Assembly: GCA_903829815.1 (NCBI GenBank)
Contig: CAIKRR010000036.1
Location: 1 to 64,000 of the forward strand
Length of the DNA: 64,000 bases
Origin: an uncultured Pseudomonadota bacterium
GTDB taxonomy: Bacteria; Pseudomonadota; Gammaproteobacteria; Burkholderiales; SG8-39
Direction of reading: 5' to 3'
The notes beneath the pieces are model-generated. The model made no database searches. It was not told the origin of the DNA and saw only the letters and a program-made list of their open reading frames with translations. Shown one piece after another: positions 38,253 to 48,300 of this stretch (its first letter is position 1; each line of letters begins with the position of its first letter). Both the position numbers and the translations under genes were made by a program.

Positions 38253-39140
38253 CTACCCAAAAAAGCGCTCGAGCGCACCAACGATACCGACATCAGCCGA
38301 TTCGGTCAGGATGACCTCGCGCAGGCCCAGTGCACGGGCCGCCTCGACAATGCGCGAATGCGGCATGAAGGTCGGGGTCCTGACCCACGCCGCTCGCGCC
38401 TGCGAACCACAGGCAGCCCACAGATTGTGCAGCCCTTCGGTCGATGTGACCACCAGCGCATCAACCGGGCCTTCGGATAACTGCGGGCTGATGCCAGCCA
38501 CGTACCCACCCGAGGCCGCAGCCGGAGCCGCTGCCTCACCCTGAAGCCAGTGATCGAGCGGGGTATGGGCGGGCGCACACCGGCGGTAGCAACTGACCCG
38601 CAGCACCTGTGCGCCACGGGCGGCGAGCGTGTCGGCCAGTTCGGTGCGTCCGCCAAGCCCGCCGATGATCACGATGGTTCGGGCGGCAGGGGCAGCAAGC
38701 TCTGGCAGTGCCAGCACCCCTGCGCTATCGTGCATCCGGGTCGGAAAGAGGACGCACGAGACACCCTGAGCAGCCAGGAGCCGGGCACTGCCCGGTCCGA
38801 TGGCGAACACACGGGGCGCAAAGACATGCTGCGGGTGTGCTCGAGCGGCCAGAGCGAAGAACACGCGAATCGCCGACGGACTCACGAACACCGCATCATC
38901 GGCAGCAAAGGCTTGTCGGATGGAAACGGCCACCTCGACCGACTCGATCGCTTCGATCTCGATGGACGGGGCCATGAGTGCCAGCGCACCACGATCACGG
39001 AGGGCTGCGGCCAGGTCGGCGGCCTCGTCATGGGGTCGGGTCACCACCACCCTGCGCCCCGACAATCCGGCGACTCGCCCGAGGCCGTCCCCGGCGAGCA
39101 CCGAAGCAGGGCTCGATGCGCCCTCCGTGGCGCCTGTCAT
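38253..39140 (-). CDS. hemD: Uroporphyrinogen-III synthase
   Basis: Cyclises hydroxymethylbilane with inversion of ring D. The sequence is poorly conserved in the family, but GRRVVVTRPHDEAADLAAAL, VFVSPSAIRVFF, FAIGPGSARLL and the C-terminal VVTSTEGLHNL are typical. The length is 295 residues. An Ala/Gly-rich loop lies near residues 200-215. It starts 11 bases after hemC stops. Confidence 0.9.
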   Translation of the reverse strand: MTGATEGASSPASVLAGDGLGRVAGLSGRRVVVTRPHDEAADLAAALRDRGALALMAPSIEIEAIESVEVAVSIRQAFAADDAVFVSPSAIRVFFALAARAHPQHVFAPRVFAIGPGSARLLAAQGVSCVLFPTRMHDSAGVLALPELAAPAARTIVIIGGLGGRTELADTLAARGAQVLRVSCYRRCAPAHTPLDHWLQGEAAAPAAASGGYVAGISPQLSEGPVDALVVTSTEGLHNLWAACGSQARAAWVRTPTFMPHSRIVEAARALGLREVILTESADVGIVGALERFFG

Positions 39141-39151
39141 GGTGACCTCGA

Positions 39152-40084
39152 TCAGGCCGGGATAGCGGCGAGGATCTCGTCGGCACCCTGGGCGCGCAAC
39201 GCCTCGGCCAGTGCCAGCCCGAGTGCCTCGGGGTCTGCCGGATCGCCTGAGGCCTGGGCACGCGCGACTCGGGTGCCATCACGACTGGCCACCAGCCCCT
39301 TGATATGCAAGCGGTCGGCGTCGCGGTTTGCGTGCACGGCAAGCGGCATCTGACAGCTCCCCCCCAGACTGCGGCTTGCTGCGCGCTCGGCCCGCACGCA
39401 CTGCGCAGTGACCTCATGGTCGAGCGGCGCGAGCCATGCCTTGAGATCATCGCGCCCCGAGCGGATTTCGAGAGCGAGCGCGCCCTGGCCCACCGCAGGC
39501 AGACTTTCCTCAGGATCGATGAGGCTGGCGATACGTGCCGCAAGCCCTAGCCGCCGCAGTCCCGCAGCGGCCAGGATGATGGCATCGAAGTCACCCCGAT
39601 CGAGCCGGGCAAGGCGGGTATCGAGGTTGCCCCGCAAGGACTGCACATCGAGGTCAGGACGGCGGCAGCGTATCTGCGCTTCGCGGCGCAGGCTGGCCGT
39701 GCCGACTCGGGCACCGGGCGGCAAGGAGGCCAGACTTGTATGGCGGCCTGACACCAGGGCGTCGCGGGGATCCTCACGCTCACCGATCGCCGCGATATCG
39801 AATCCTGCCGGCATGTCCACCGGCACATCCTTGCAAGAGTGCACCGCCAGATCAGCCTCGCCGCGCTCGATGGCGGTCTCGAGCTCCTTGATGAAGAGGC
39901 CCTTGCCGCCAATGGCGGCGAGTGATCGGTCGAGTATCCGATCTCCTTGGGTACTCATCGGGAGCAACTCGACGCGGCACTCGGGGTAGAGGGCTTCGAG
40001 CCGAGCCTTGACATGTTCAGACTGCCAGAGCGCCAGGCGGCTCTGGCGCGTGGCGATCACCAGACGCTTGGGTTGGGCGGACAT
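39152..40084 (-). CDS. hemC: Porphobilinogen deaminase (hydroxymethylbilane synthase)
   Basis: Polymerises four porphobilinogens into hydroxymethylbilane. Catalytic Asp86 lies in VHSCKDVP, and the dipyrromethane-attaching Cys244 in [12 protein letters not shown], both at near-canonical positions. The length is 310 residues from the ATG at 40084; the upstream extension of the frame is not family-like. It is downstream of algR after a 95-base spacer, the Pseudomonas algZ-algR-hemC order. Confidence 0.97.
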   Translation of the reverse strand: MSAQPKRLVIATRQSRLALWQSEHVKARLEALYPECRVELLPMSTQGDRILDRSLAAIGGKGLFIKELETAIERGEADLAVHSCKDVPVDMPAGFDIAAIGEREDPRDALVSGRHTSLASLPPGARVGTASLRREAQIRCRRPDLDVQSLRGNLDTRLARLDRGDFDAIILAAAGLRRLGLAARIASLIDPEESLPAVGQGALALEIRSGRDDLKAWLAPLDHEVTAQCVRAERAASRSLGGSCQMPLAVHANRDADRLHIKGLVASRDGTRVARAQASGDPADPEALGLALAEALRAQGADEILAAIPA

Positions 40085-40179
40085 GGCCGACACTCTCTTT
40101 GTCTCTCTGTAGGCGAGGCGCGATTCTAGCACTGCGCCCGCCCTCGACCCGGGGGTGCCCACGGGCGGCGATCCGACCT

Positions 40180-40971
40180 TCAGCCCGAGAGCAGTTCACG
40201 CACCAGTGACCATTGGCGGCGGCTCACTGGCAGCTGTTCATCGACCCCATCGAGCAGAACGCTCCAACCCGCGCCCTCGACGCCATCGGGATCGGCACGC
40301 TTGAGGCCTCGCAGTGCACCACGCGCAACCAGGCAGGCGCGATGCACCCGCACGAAGCGCTCGCCCAGCATCTGCTCGAGCTGAACCAGGGAGGCTTCGA
40401 GCAGATACTGCGCATCACGGGTGCGCACAGTGATGTACTTGAGCTCGGCACGCAGATAGACCACGTCGGCAATCGACACCCGCACGATGCGCCCACGCTC
40501 GGTAACCGTGAAATGCTGCAGCGATGCGGGCTGAGCCGCTTCGGGTCGACGCTCGCCGAGCCGACCGTTGGCACGCTCGAGCGCCGAGAGGAGGCGCGAT
40601 GCACGCACCGGCTTGAGCAGGTAGTCGGCCGCGTTCACGTCGAAGGCCTCGAGCGCGTGCTCGGCGTGCGCCGTGGTAAAGATGACCTGCGGAGGCACTG
40701 GCCGATCGAGCAGGCGCCGCGCAAGACCCAGACCATCGACGCCGGGCATGCTCACATCGAGCAGCACGATGTCCACCGACACCTCATCCATCAGTGCAAG
40801 GGCCTGGGCAGCGGTTGCGACCTCGCCGGCCACGACGAACGGCAGCTCGCGCGCCAGTTGCGAGAGCTGCTCGCGCAGGCGATTGCGTGCCGGGGCCTCA
40901 TCGTCAACGATCAGTACCCGTGCAGGCAGCTGACGGTCAAGCCCTGCCGGGCGTTCGTCCGGTCGGCTCAT
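40180..40971 (-). CDS. algR: AlgR-type LytTR response regulator
   Basis: A two-component regulator of 263 residues. The receiver domain begins [15 protein letters not shown] with acidic Asp23/Asp24, the phospho-acceptor is Asp72 in LLDVSMPG, and LLKPV carries the conserved Lys. The C-terminal LytTR DNA-binding domain (about 155-260) contains [15 protein letters not shown]. It lies ten bases after the kinase gene. In Pseudomonas AlgR controls alginate and motility genes; here targets are unknown. Confidence 0.9.
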   Translation of the reverse strand: MSRPDERPAGLDRQLPARVLIVDDEAPARNRLREQLSQLARELPFVVAGEVATAAQALALMDEVSVDIVLLDVSMPGVDGLGLARRLLDRPVPPQVIFTTAHAEHALEAFDVNAADYLLKPVRASRLLSALERANGRLGERRPEAAQPASLQHFTVTERGRIVRVSIADVVYLRAELKYITVRTRDAQYLLEASLVQLEQMLGERFVRVHRACLVARGALRGLKRADPDGVEGAGWSVLLDGVDEQLPVSRRQWSLVRELLSG

Positions 40972-40981
40972 CAGCGGTACC

Positions 40982-42091
40982 TCATGCGCTCGCCTTTGCG
41001 GGGAGGCGCAGCGGCAGGTCGATCCGCACCTCGTAGCGCTCGGCGACCGGACCATGATGCAGCGAGGCATCCGCATCGAAGTGCAGGTCGAGGCGCTCGC
41101 CGATATTGCCCAGGGCCATGCCATTGCCCGCCCGTTCAGGGGCAGTAGCACGCCAGGGGTTGGTGACCGTGATCGACAGGCGCGCGCCGATCACGGCGAC
41201 ACGGATCAGCACATCGCCGGGTTCGGCAAAGGGTTCAATACCGTGATGCACCGCATTTTCAGCCAGCGGCTGGAGGATGAGCGAGGGGACGAGTGCTGCG
41301 GCGGCGGCAACGTCGACATCGATGCACACCTGCAGCCGATCACCCAGACGGAGCGACTCGATACGCAGGTACTCGCGCACCAGGTCGACCTCGCGCGCCA
41401 CCGAGACGAGCGAAGCGTTGTCGCTCATCAGTGCGCGAAACAGGTCGGCCAGGTCTTCAAGGACCTGCTCGGCACGCTGCGGATCGACATGAATCAGGCT
41501 CAACACGGCGTTGAGGCTGTTGAAGAGAAAGTGCGGCCGAATGCGTGCCTGCAGGGCATTGAGTCTCGCTTGCGCGTTGGCCGGCGCAAAGGCACGGGTA
41601 CGCAGGCGCAGATACTCGGCCACCACGATCACGGCGAGCAGCGCCAGCAAGGCCTGCCGCCAGGGCACGCCGGGGCTCTCTGCGGCGTCGAGCAGCAGGA
41701 CGAGAGCCACCACGGTCGACACCACCAGGGCGCCCGCCGCTGCCACAACGGCCGCCCAGGGCAAGCGCCTGAGCCATGGCATCGCCAGATAGCCTGCCAG
41801 CAGGCTTGAGAGCAAGGCCGGCTCGGCCACCGTGGCGAGCGCACTCAACGCATCGGCATAACCACGCGCATCCATTGCGGCAGCACCAAAGAGCATCAGA
41901 TGCACCAGCACGATCACGCGCCCCACCACGCCGGGATTGCGCAGATCGGGCATCCATGCCGCCGGTAGCGGCCGCGCCGGCGGCAGGGGCCCGGGAGGCC
42001 TCCTGGCGCCACGCGCCTGCCAGCCACGTGCCGGCAAAGGGGGGGCCTGCGATGAGGGGGCTTGCTGGGCGGACTGTGGCTGGGCGACCAT
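40982..42091 (-). CDS. algZ: AlgZ/FimS-type sensor histidine kinase
   Basis: A LytS-family membrane kinase of 369 residues. A Pro-rich N-terminus precedes four hydrophobic segments (about 56-160). The His_kinase domain has the phospho-acceptor His187 in [15 protein letters not shown], followed by a degenerate ATPase domain with [14 protein letters not shown] and [13 protein letters not shown]. The partner regulator is next on the same strand. It is divergent from argH, as in Pseudomonas. Confidence 0.88.
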   Translation of the reverse strand: MVAQPQSAQQAPSSQAPPLPARGWQARGARRPPGPLPPARPLPAAWMPDLRNPGVVGRVIVLVHLMLFGAAAMDARGYADALSALATVAEPALLSSLLAGYLAMPWLRRLPWAAVVAAAGALVVSTVVALVLLLDAAESPGVPWRQALLALLAVIVVAEYLRLRTRAFAPANAQARLNALQARIRPHFLFNSLNAVLSLIHVDPQRAEQVLEDLADLFRALMSDNASLVSVAREVDLVREYLRIESLRLGDRLQVCIDVDVAAAAALVPSLILQPLAENAVHHGIEPFAEPGDVLIRVAVIGARLSITVTNPWRATAPERAGNGMALGNIGERLDLHFDADASLHHGPVAERYEVRIDLPLRLPAKASA

Positions 42092-42190
42092 CGGTTCCTC
42101 GGGCCTGCAATCGGATCGTTACGAGCCCGTCAGGCGCAACTGGACCGGCGCACGGCGGCACCGGCTGAGGATCGGGCCCATCCTCACCAT

Positions 42191-42228
42191 CGATACAAGC
42201 ACAAGCGATACAAGCACAAGCGATACAA
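42191..42228. repeat. 15-bp tandem repeat in the argH-algZ intergenic region
   Basis: CGATACAAGCACAAG occurs twice in tandem (42191-42205, 42206-42220) with a third partial copy to 42228. It is in the 226-base divergent region between algZ and argH, about 90 bases before the argH ATG. The repeat could carry binding sites; nothing else was recognised in that spacer. Confidence 0.75.
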
Positions 42229-42317
42229 TCGCCGCTGTCATTGTCCATCCACGGCAAGCAGCGTGCGCAGATTGTATGGCGATTGCGCATCGGCCTGTTG
42301 CCCACAGCCCCTATCCC

Positions 42318-43718
42318 ATGACAGCCACTCCTCCCGCCCGAACCTGGTCAGGCCGCTTCGACGAACCTGTCGATGAGCGGGTCAAGCGCTACACCGCCTC
42401 GGTCGACTTCGACCGGCGCCTTGCGCCCCATGACATCCGCGGCTCGCTGGCGCACGCGCGCATGCTGAGCGAGGCCGGCGTGATCTCCACCAGCGACCTC
42501 GCCGACATCGAGCGCGGCATGGCCCTCATCAGCAGCGAGATCGAGCGTGGCGAGTTCGTCTGGTCGCTCGACGCCGAAGACGTGCACCTCAATATCGAGC
42601 GCCGTCTCACCGACCTTGTCGGCGACGCCGGCAAGCGCCTGCATACCGGCCGCTCGCGCAACGACCAGGTCGCCACCGATGTACGCCTCTTTCTGCGCGA
42701 CGCCCTCGATGACATCGTGCAACTCATCGATGGGCTGCAATCCTCGCTGGTCGAGCAGGCAAGCCGCCATGCCGAGACCCTGATGCCCGGGTTCACCCAC
42801 CTGCAGGTGGCTCAACCCGTCACCTTCGGGCATCACCTGCTGGCCTACTTCGAGATGTTCGAGCGCGATCGCAGCCGCCTGGTCGACTGCCGTCGCCGGC
42901 TCGACGTGCTGCCGCTTGGTTCGGCCGCTCTGGCCGGCACCTCGTACCCGATCCGGCGCGAACGCGTCGCCGAGCTGCTTGGCTTTGCAGCGGTTTCAGA
43001 AAATTCACTCGATGCGGTGTCCGACCGCGATTTCGCGATCGAATTCTGTGCGGCTGCCGCCATCAGCATGATGCATCTGTCACGCCTGTCCGAAGAACTG
43101 GTGCTGTGGATGAGTCCGGCGTTCGGGTTCATCCGGCTACCCGACCGCTTCTGTACCGGCTCGTCGATCATGCCGCAGAAGAAGAACCCCGATGTGCCTG
43201 AACTGGCACGCGGCAAGACGGGCCGCGCCTACGGCAACCTGATGACACTGCTCACGCTCATGAAAGGTCAGCCCCTCGCCTACAACAAGGACAATCAGGA
43301 GGACAAGGAACCGCTCTTCGACTCGGTGGATACCCTCGCCGACACGCTGGCGATCTTTGCCTCGATGATGGCCGGGCTCACCGTGAATGCACCGCGCATG
43401 CTCGCCGCGCTGCGCGACGGACATGCCACGGCCACCGATCTGGCCGACCTGCTGGTGAAGCGCGGCATGCCCTTTCGCGATGCCCATGAAGCGGTTGCCC
43501 GCGCCGTACGCGCAGCCGACGACCACGGCTGCGAGCTGGCCGCACTACCCGCCGCCGTCATGGCCGAATTTGCGGGCGACGCAGGCCCTGAAGTGCTGGC
43601 CGTACTGCAGGCAGCCGGGTCGGCGGCCAGCCGCAACCTGCGCGGGGGTACCGCACCCGCGCAAGTGCGGGCTCAGGTCGAGCGCGCGAGCGCACTCCTG
43701 AAAGCGCGCCTCACCTGA
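42318..43718 (+). CDS. argH: Argininosuccinate lyase
   Basis: Final step of arginine synthesis. The N-terminal [20 protein letters not shown] and the fumarase-superfamily signature [15 protein letters not shown] are present, as is [12 protein letters not shown]. The length is 466 residues. The ATG at 42318 fits the family start; in-frame upstream codons give no conserved sequence. The stop overlaps the end of the converging substrate-binding protein gene by eight bases. Confidence 0.96.
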   Translation: MTATPPARTWSGRFDEPVDERVKRYTASVDFDRRLAPHDIRGSLAHARMLSEAGVISTSDLADIERGMALISSEIERGEFVWSLDAEDVHLNIERRLTDLVGDAGKRLHTGRSRNDQVATDVRLFLRDALDDIVQLIDGLQSSLVEQASRHAETLMPGFTHLQVAQPVTFGHHLLAYFEMFERDRSRLVDCRRRLDVLPLGSAALAGTSYPIRRERVAELLGFAAVSENSLDAVSDRDFAIEFCAAAAISMMHLSRLSEELVLWMSPAFGFIRLPDRFCTGSSIMPQKKNPDVPELARGKTGRAYGNLMTLLTLMKGQPLAYNKDNQEDKEPLFDSVDTLADTLAIFASMMAGLTVNAPRMLAALRDGHATATDLADLLVKRGMPFRDAHEAVARAVRAADDHGCELAALPAAVMAEFAGDAGPEVLAVLQAAGSAASRNLRGGTAPAQVRAQVERASALLKARLT

Positions 43719-44763
43719 AGCGCCGATCGGGGAGTGCGGGCTGGAACCGGCTGTCGTAGAGATCGGCAGCGGTCGGTACCTGGGGCAGCCCGAAGGCCTC
43801 AGCCATGCGCTGCAAGCCCTCGTCGAGACGACGCACATCGACCCGACCGAGGCCACCTTCGCGGGTACGTGCCGTCATGACATTGTTCTGCATGACGTAG
43901 TCCAGACGTCGGCGCTCAAGCGCCGGGTCGAGCAGCGCATCGCGCGCCACCAGAGCCGCGATGGTCGCATCGGGCTCTGCGGCCGCGCTGACCCATGAGC
44001 GCGCCACGGCACGCGCCAGCCCCTGAACGACCTCACGTGGCCCCTCGAGGAGAGGGCGCGACACGATGAGCGCGTTGGCATACAGGTCCAGACCGTTGTC
44101 GGCATAGGGCAGCACCACGATCTGATCGACCGGCACCTTCTGCCCGACCAGATTGAAGATGACGGTGAAATCGAATCCGCAGACAGCGTCCACATCGCCG
44201 CGCAGGAGCAAGGTGTCGCGCAAGCGCTGATCGGCCACCTGACGGTTGACCCGATCGAGCGCAATGCCGTTGCGGGCGAGCACCGCCGGCAACAGGCGAC
44301 TCGCCCCATCGGCATTGGTGGTACCCAGACGACGCCCGACCAGATCTGCGAGGCGCATGATGCGACTCGACTTGAGGGTGATGACAGCGGCCGGACTGCG
44401 GTCGAGAATCATGAACACGGCACGGGGTGTGGCCGGGTTGGCGGCACCGCCATTGCGCGCCCAGAACTCGGCCAGCGTGCCGATATCGGCGTAACCCGCA
44501 TCGTAGGCGCCACTCGCCACACGGGTTACCGCGTCGGCCGATCCTGACGACCCGTCGATGGTGACGTCGATGCCCTCGGCCGCAAAGTAGCCACGCGCCT
44601 GACCCAGCACGAAGGCGCCATTGGCGCCGAAAGGTGCATGATCGAGCGACAGGCGAACCGCCCGACGGGCTGGTGACGCCGACTGCGCGAGCGCGGTACC
44701 CGCGTGCACGGCCAGCACGAGCAGCAGCGCAACAAGGCCTGCCGGGCGCGAAAGACCTCTCAT
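43711..44763 (-). CDS. ABC-type substrate-binding protein (SsuA/THI5-like)
   Basis: A periplasmic binding protein of 350 residues. A signal peptide ends near AGTALAQS. The mature part has the NMT1/SsuA-type opening [20 protein letters not shown] and [10 protein letters not shown]. Such receptors import nitrogen or sulfur compounds, thiamine precursors or aromatic sulfonates with ABC partners. No permease or ATPase gene is adjacent. The ATG overlaps the rbgA-like stop by four bases, so it is coupled to a ribosome assembly GTPase, an unusual pairing. Substrate unknown. Confidence 0.83.
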   Translation of the reverse strand: MRGLSRPAGLVALLLVLAVHAGTALAQSASPARRAVRLSLDHAPFGANGAFVLGQARGYFAAEGIDVTIDGSSGSADAVTRVASGAYDAGYADIGTLAEFWARNGGAANPATPRAVFMILDRSPAAVITLKSSRIMRLADLVGRRLGTTNADGASRLLPAVLARNGIALDRVNRQVADQRLRDTLLLRGDVDAVCGFDFTVIFNLVGQKVPVDQIVVLPYADNGLDLYANALIVSRPLLEGPREVVQGLARAVARSWVSAAAEPDATIAALVARDALLDPALERRRLDYVMQNNVMTARTREGGLGRVDVRRLDEGLQRMAEAFGLPQVPTAADLYDSRFQPALPDRRFR

Positions 44764-45668
44764 GGATTGCCCTCTCTCGAAGCAACGGAAACATCGGCGG
44801 CTGCAACGGCCGCAGCCTCCACCATCGCAGCACGGCTGGCGGGCGTCTCGAGACTGACCCGTCCCAGCGCCCCACTGCGGTAATCATGCACCAAGGCAAG
44901 CGCAGCCTTCTCGAAATCGACACGCCCCCCCTGCAAGCGATAGCCGCGCCGGGCGGCTATCGTTTCGATGACGCCCACCGCGTCGATGGTATCGACCGCG
45001 CACTCATAGCGCTCGACAAGGCGTGCCGGATAACGCTCGAGCAGCGTAGCCGCAAGGAAGATGGCAACCTCCTCGTCGATGTAGGCGTTCGCCCCGATGG
45101 CATGACTTGCCGCCAGCATCAGGCCGTCGGAGGGATGTTCGATGGCAGGCCACATGAGGCCCGGCGTATCGATGACTTCGACCGCAGACCCGAGATCGTG
45201 GCGACTCTGCTGTTTGGTGACCGCCGGCTGATCACCCACCTTGGCCACCGCACGCTTCACCAGCGCATTGATGAGGGTCGACTTGCCGACGTTGGGGATG
45301 CCCATCACCATCAGGCGAAGCGGTTTGAGCGGACTGTCGCGATGGGGTGCAAGCGTTGCAGCCAGCGGCACGAGACGCGCCACATCGCTCGCGCGCTTGC
45401 TCGAGAGGGCAATCACCCGCGTGCGCGGCCGCGCCTCGAAGAAGTCACGCCAGGCAGGTGTGACGGCCGGATCGGCGAGGTCGGACTTGTTGAGCACGAC
45501 CAGCCCCGGGCGCTGCCGGTGCTCGCGCAACTGGGTGATCATCGGGTTGCTGCTCGCGCCCGGCAATCGGGCGTCGAGCACCTCGATGACCACGTCGGCA
45601 CGTGCCAGGGTCTCGGCAGCATCCCTGCGCGCCTTGACCATGTGACCCGGGTACCAGGATATGGCCAT
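44760..45668 (-). CDS. rbgA: Ribosome biogenesis GTPase YlqF/RbgA
   Basis: A circularly permuted GTPase for late 50S assembly, 302 residues. The permuted order is seen directly: G4 NKSD at 60-63 comes before G1 GIPNVGKS at 123-130 and G3 DTPG at 167-170. The N-terminus WYPGHMVKARR is characteristic. It is downstream of grxD in a leftward series and overlaps the binding-protein gene. Confidence 0.93.
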   Translation of the reverse strand: MAISWYPGHMVKARRDAAETLARADVVIEVLDARLPGASSNPMITQLREHRQRPGLVVLNKSDLADPAVTPAWRDFFEARPRTRVIALSSKRASDVARLVPLAATLAPHRDSPLKPLRLMVMGIPNVGKSTLINALVKRAVAKVGDQPAVTKQQSRHDLGSAVEVIDTPGLMWPAIEHPSDGLMLAASHAIGANAYIDEEVAIFLAATLLERYPARLVERYECAVDTIDAVGVIETIAARRGYRLQGGRVDFEKAALALVHDYRSGALGRVSLETPASRAAMVEAAAVAAADVSVASREGNP

Positions 45669-45754
45669 GGAAACCTCGGTGGACGCTCACCGCTGAAGGC
45701 GACGCGCTGGAACCTGCTGCCCGGGGACCCCAGGCATGCAGCACTGCTTGCTGT

Positions 45755-46063
45755 TCAGCCGCCGAGCACTTTGCGCAACTCGCCCGACTCGTACATCTCG
45801 GTCATGATGTCCGATCCACCGACAAACTCGCCATTCACGTAGAGCTGGGGAATGGTCGGCCAGTTGGAAAACGATTTGATGCCCTGGCGGATCTCGGGAT
45901 CTGCGAGCACGTCGATTGAATGGAAGGCCTCCACGCCGCAGGCCTGCAGGATCTGCACCGCACGCGAGGAAAAACCGCACTGGGGAAACGTGGGCGTGCC
46001 CTTCATGAAGAGCACCACCGGCTTGGAGGTGACTTCGGTCTGAATCCTGTCATTGATATTCAT
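45755..46063 (-). CDS. grxD: Monothiol glutaredoxin (Grx4 type)
   Basis: A CGFS-type glutaredoxin of 102 residues that carries [2Fe-2S] clusters with glutathione. The active-site CGFS has Cys29; the family sequences FMKGTPTFPQCGFS and WPTIPQLYVNGEFVGG are present. The ATG at 46063 gives normal length; the frame opens further upstream without conserved sequence. Association with hemA-prfA-prmC is common in betaproteobacteria. Confidence 0.96.
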   Translation of the reverse strand: MNINDRIQTEVTSKPVVLFMKGTPTFPQCGFSSRAVQILQACGVEAFHSIDVLADPEIRQGIKSFSNWPTIPQLYVNGEFVGGSDIMTEMYESGELRKVLGG

Positions 46064-46144
46064 GCTGGCTCCGAGGGTTGCTGGTCCCGAGCGGGTACGA
46101 AATGGATTGAGCTTAAAGTTGATCATTTCACTCAAGTATACACA

Positions 46145-47422
46145 TTAACCGGCCGGTCCGGCCATGCCCAGCACAGCGGCCAAGGCACTGGCCACCCCCA
46201 GTGCCACGATGCACACCAGCCATTGCGGCAACAGGCACCGGGCATAGCGCCGCCCACCCAGCCAGATCGCAAGCGCAGCGCGCATGACCAGGCTGCCGCC
46301 CACGGCGCTGCCGACCCCAACCACCAGCAGCAACACATCACCTTCTTCGGGCGAGGCCAGATGCGTGAGAGCGAGCAGCGACTGATCACGATTCACGAAC
46401 CCGGCAATCCCGCCAAAAAGGGCGGTCCCTGACCACCCTGCCGGTTCGACAAAAACCGCAGCTGCCTGGAGAAGAATCGCGTAACTGGCTGCCAGAACAA
46501 GCAACCGACCGAGCGTGACCGGATCGGGCACCTGGGCGCAGGCCACCGCCAGAGCCTGTCCCCTTGTGGAGCGACATTGCCACCCGCCCAGGGCCGCCAG
46601 GGCCAGCCCTTGCAGACCCACAAAAAGAAGCACGATGGTGGTCCATTGCGGCGCGGCCAGCAGGACGATGACCACCGTGAGCAGGCATGCACCGGCTTGC
46701 GCAAGGCTGTCGGCAACCGCCATCGAGTTGGCACGCGCCGGATCGCGCGCGGCTGTCCGCCCATATTCGATGGCCACGTACAGCGGCCCTGCCATGCCAC
46801 GCACACAGGCATTCAATGCCCACCCGCCCCGTACGGTCGCAAGTCCGGTCAGGCGATGCGCTACCAGACGTGCACCGGCAATCAGCACGGTCATCAGACC
46901 GATGTGAAAGGGCTCGAGCACCTCATGACTTCCGTACCCGGCATCGGGCAACAGGGGCAGGCCGACCAGCGCGAGCAGAACGAATTGCAGGGCACCCAAG
47001 GCTTCGGCATGGCCCACCTCGCCCGAGCGCCTGCGGCCCACCTGGCCAAACTGGACAAGGGCTGCGACGATCAGGGCCGCCAGCATCGCCACCTCGGCAT
47101 GACCACTCCAGACTGCCACACCGATCGCATAGGCAAGCAGGATGGCCACGAGCGCACTACCGCCAGGATCGGTCTGGGGCATGCGCCCGACACCCTGCCC
47201 CAGGGCGAGGAGCGCCCCGACCGTGACCAGTCCTGCAACGACCGGCCCGCTGCTGCCGGCCGACTCGGTCAGAAAGCCGCAAAGTGCGCCCAGCATTGCC
47301 ACCAGGGCCGCGGTGCGGAGCCAACCGCGGCCTGGTTGCGATCGCTCGAGCGCAATGCCGATGAGCAAGCCACCGGTCACGCTGGCCGCAAAGGGCAGCA
47401 AGGATTGAAGATCTGCGTTCAT
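46145..47422 (-). CDS. MgtC-like DUF4010 family membrane protein
   Basis: A 425-residue polytopic protein with about twelve hydrophobic segments. The N-terminal SVTGGLLIGIALERSQPG and RTAALVAMLGAL resemble the MgtC/SapB domain; the rest fits the DUF4010 family. A late GIAGFVNRDQSLLAL segment may be a substrate or helix-turn motif. The transport role is unknown. Its ATG overlaps the prmC stop by four bases, placing it inside the hemA-prfA-prmC-grxD series. Confidence 0.82.
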   Translation of the reverse strand: MNADLQSLLPFAASVTGGLLIGIALERSQPGRGWLRTAALVAMLGALCGFLTESAGSSGPVVAGLVTVGALLALGQGVGRMPQTDPGGSALVAILLAYAIGVAVWSGHAEVAMLAALIVAALVQFGQVGRRRSGEVGHAEALGALQFVLLALVGLPLLPDAGYGSHEVLEPFHIGLMTVLIAGARLVAHRLTGLATVRGGWALNACVRGMAGPLYVAIEYGRTAARDPARANSMAVADSLAQAGACLLTVVIVLLAAPQWTTIVLLFVGLQGLALAALGGWQCRSTRGQALAVACAQVPDPVTLGRLLVLAASYAILLQAAAVFVEPAGWSGTALFGGIAGFVNRDQSLLALTHLASPEEGDVLLLVVGVGSAVGGSLVMRAALAIWLGGRRYARCLLPQWLVCIVALGVASALAAVLGMAGPAG

Positions 47423-48300
47423 CTCACCCCCCCGGAAACACGTTCGATACCCGCAAGATCACGCAGCGTGAAGACCGAGCGCAAGCCAGCGGCGACCAGC
47501 AGGGCACGAACGGCAGCTCCCTGGTCATGGCCATGCTCGAGCAGCAATCGCCCCTGGACAGCCAGATGATCGAGGGCACCTGCAATGATGATGCGCAACG
47601 CATCGAGCCCATCGACGCCTGCGGTGAGCGCCTCAGGGGGCTCGTAACGCAGATCGCCTTGCGCAAGGTGTGGATCAGCAGCGGCCACATAAGGCGGATT
47701 GGACACGATCAGATCGAAGCGAAAACCACCCAGCGGCACAAACCAGTCACCGGCAAGAAACTCGACCCGAGCGCCAAGCCGCTCGGCATTGCGCCGTGCA
47801 ACCACCAGCGCGTGCGTCGAACGCTCGAGGGCCAGAACCTCGGCCGCGGGCAGGCGCCGGGCCAGGGCAAGAGCGATCGAGATCGCGACCGCGCCCGAAC
47901 CGGTGCCCAGGTCAAGAATGCGCAGGGCGCCAGCCGCCAGTCCATCGGGCGACGCACCCGGGAGTCTCGGGGCTGAAGCCCTGTCGATCGCTGCCTCGAT
48001 CGCAGCCTCCACCAGCAGCTCGGTTTCGGGCCGTGGAATCAGCGTATCGCGGGTGACCTGAAACGAATGCCCATGAAATTCCCGCTCACCACACAGGTAG
48101 GCTACGGGCAAACCGGCTCGACGCAACTCGAAGACGGCCAGAAGGGCGTGCACCTGATTGGCGTCGAGCCGATCGCGATCATGGCCCAGCAGCCACTCGC
48201 GAGGCTTGCCCAGGGCCAGCGCCGCCAATACCGCGGCCTCGAGCGGCTCCAGACCGCTCGCGCGGATCAGGCTGGCCGTATCGTGACGATCGAGCGTCAC
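47419..48300 (-). CDS. prmC: Release factor glutamine methyltransferase
   Basis: Methylates the Gln of the GGQ motif in release factors. SAM motif [12 protein letters not shown] (GTGSG at about 132-136) and catalytic NPPY at 201-204 are visible. The length is 293 residues. The start is GTG at 48300, overlapping the prfA stop by four bases. prfA-prmC is a conserved pair whose products act on one another. Confidence 0.95.
   Translation of the reverse strand: MTLDRHDTASLIRASGLEPLEAAVLAALALGKPREWLLGHDRDRLDANQVHALLAVFELRRAGLPVAYLCGEREFHGHSFQVTRDTLIPRPETELLVEAAIEAAIDRASAPRLPGASPDGLAAGALRILDLGTGSGAVAISIALALARRLPAAEVLALERSTHALVVARRNAERLGARVEFLAGDWFVPLGGFRFDLIVSNPPYVAAADPHLAQGDLRYEPPEALTAGVDGLDALRIIIAGALDHLAVQGRLLLEHGHDQGAAVRALLVAAGLRSVFTLRDLAGIERVSGGVR

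Noticed and set aside
40131-40180. Inverted GCCCGCC / GGGCGGC near the algR-hemC junction as a terminator
   Set aside because: The arms could pair, but there is no T-run on either strand and the loop is GC-rich, so a terminator call is not supported.
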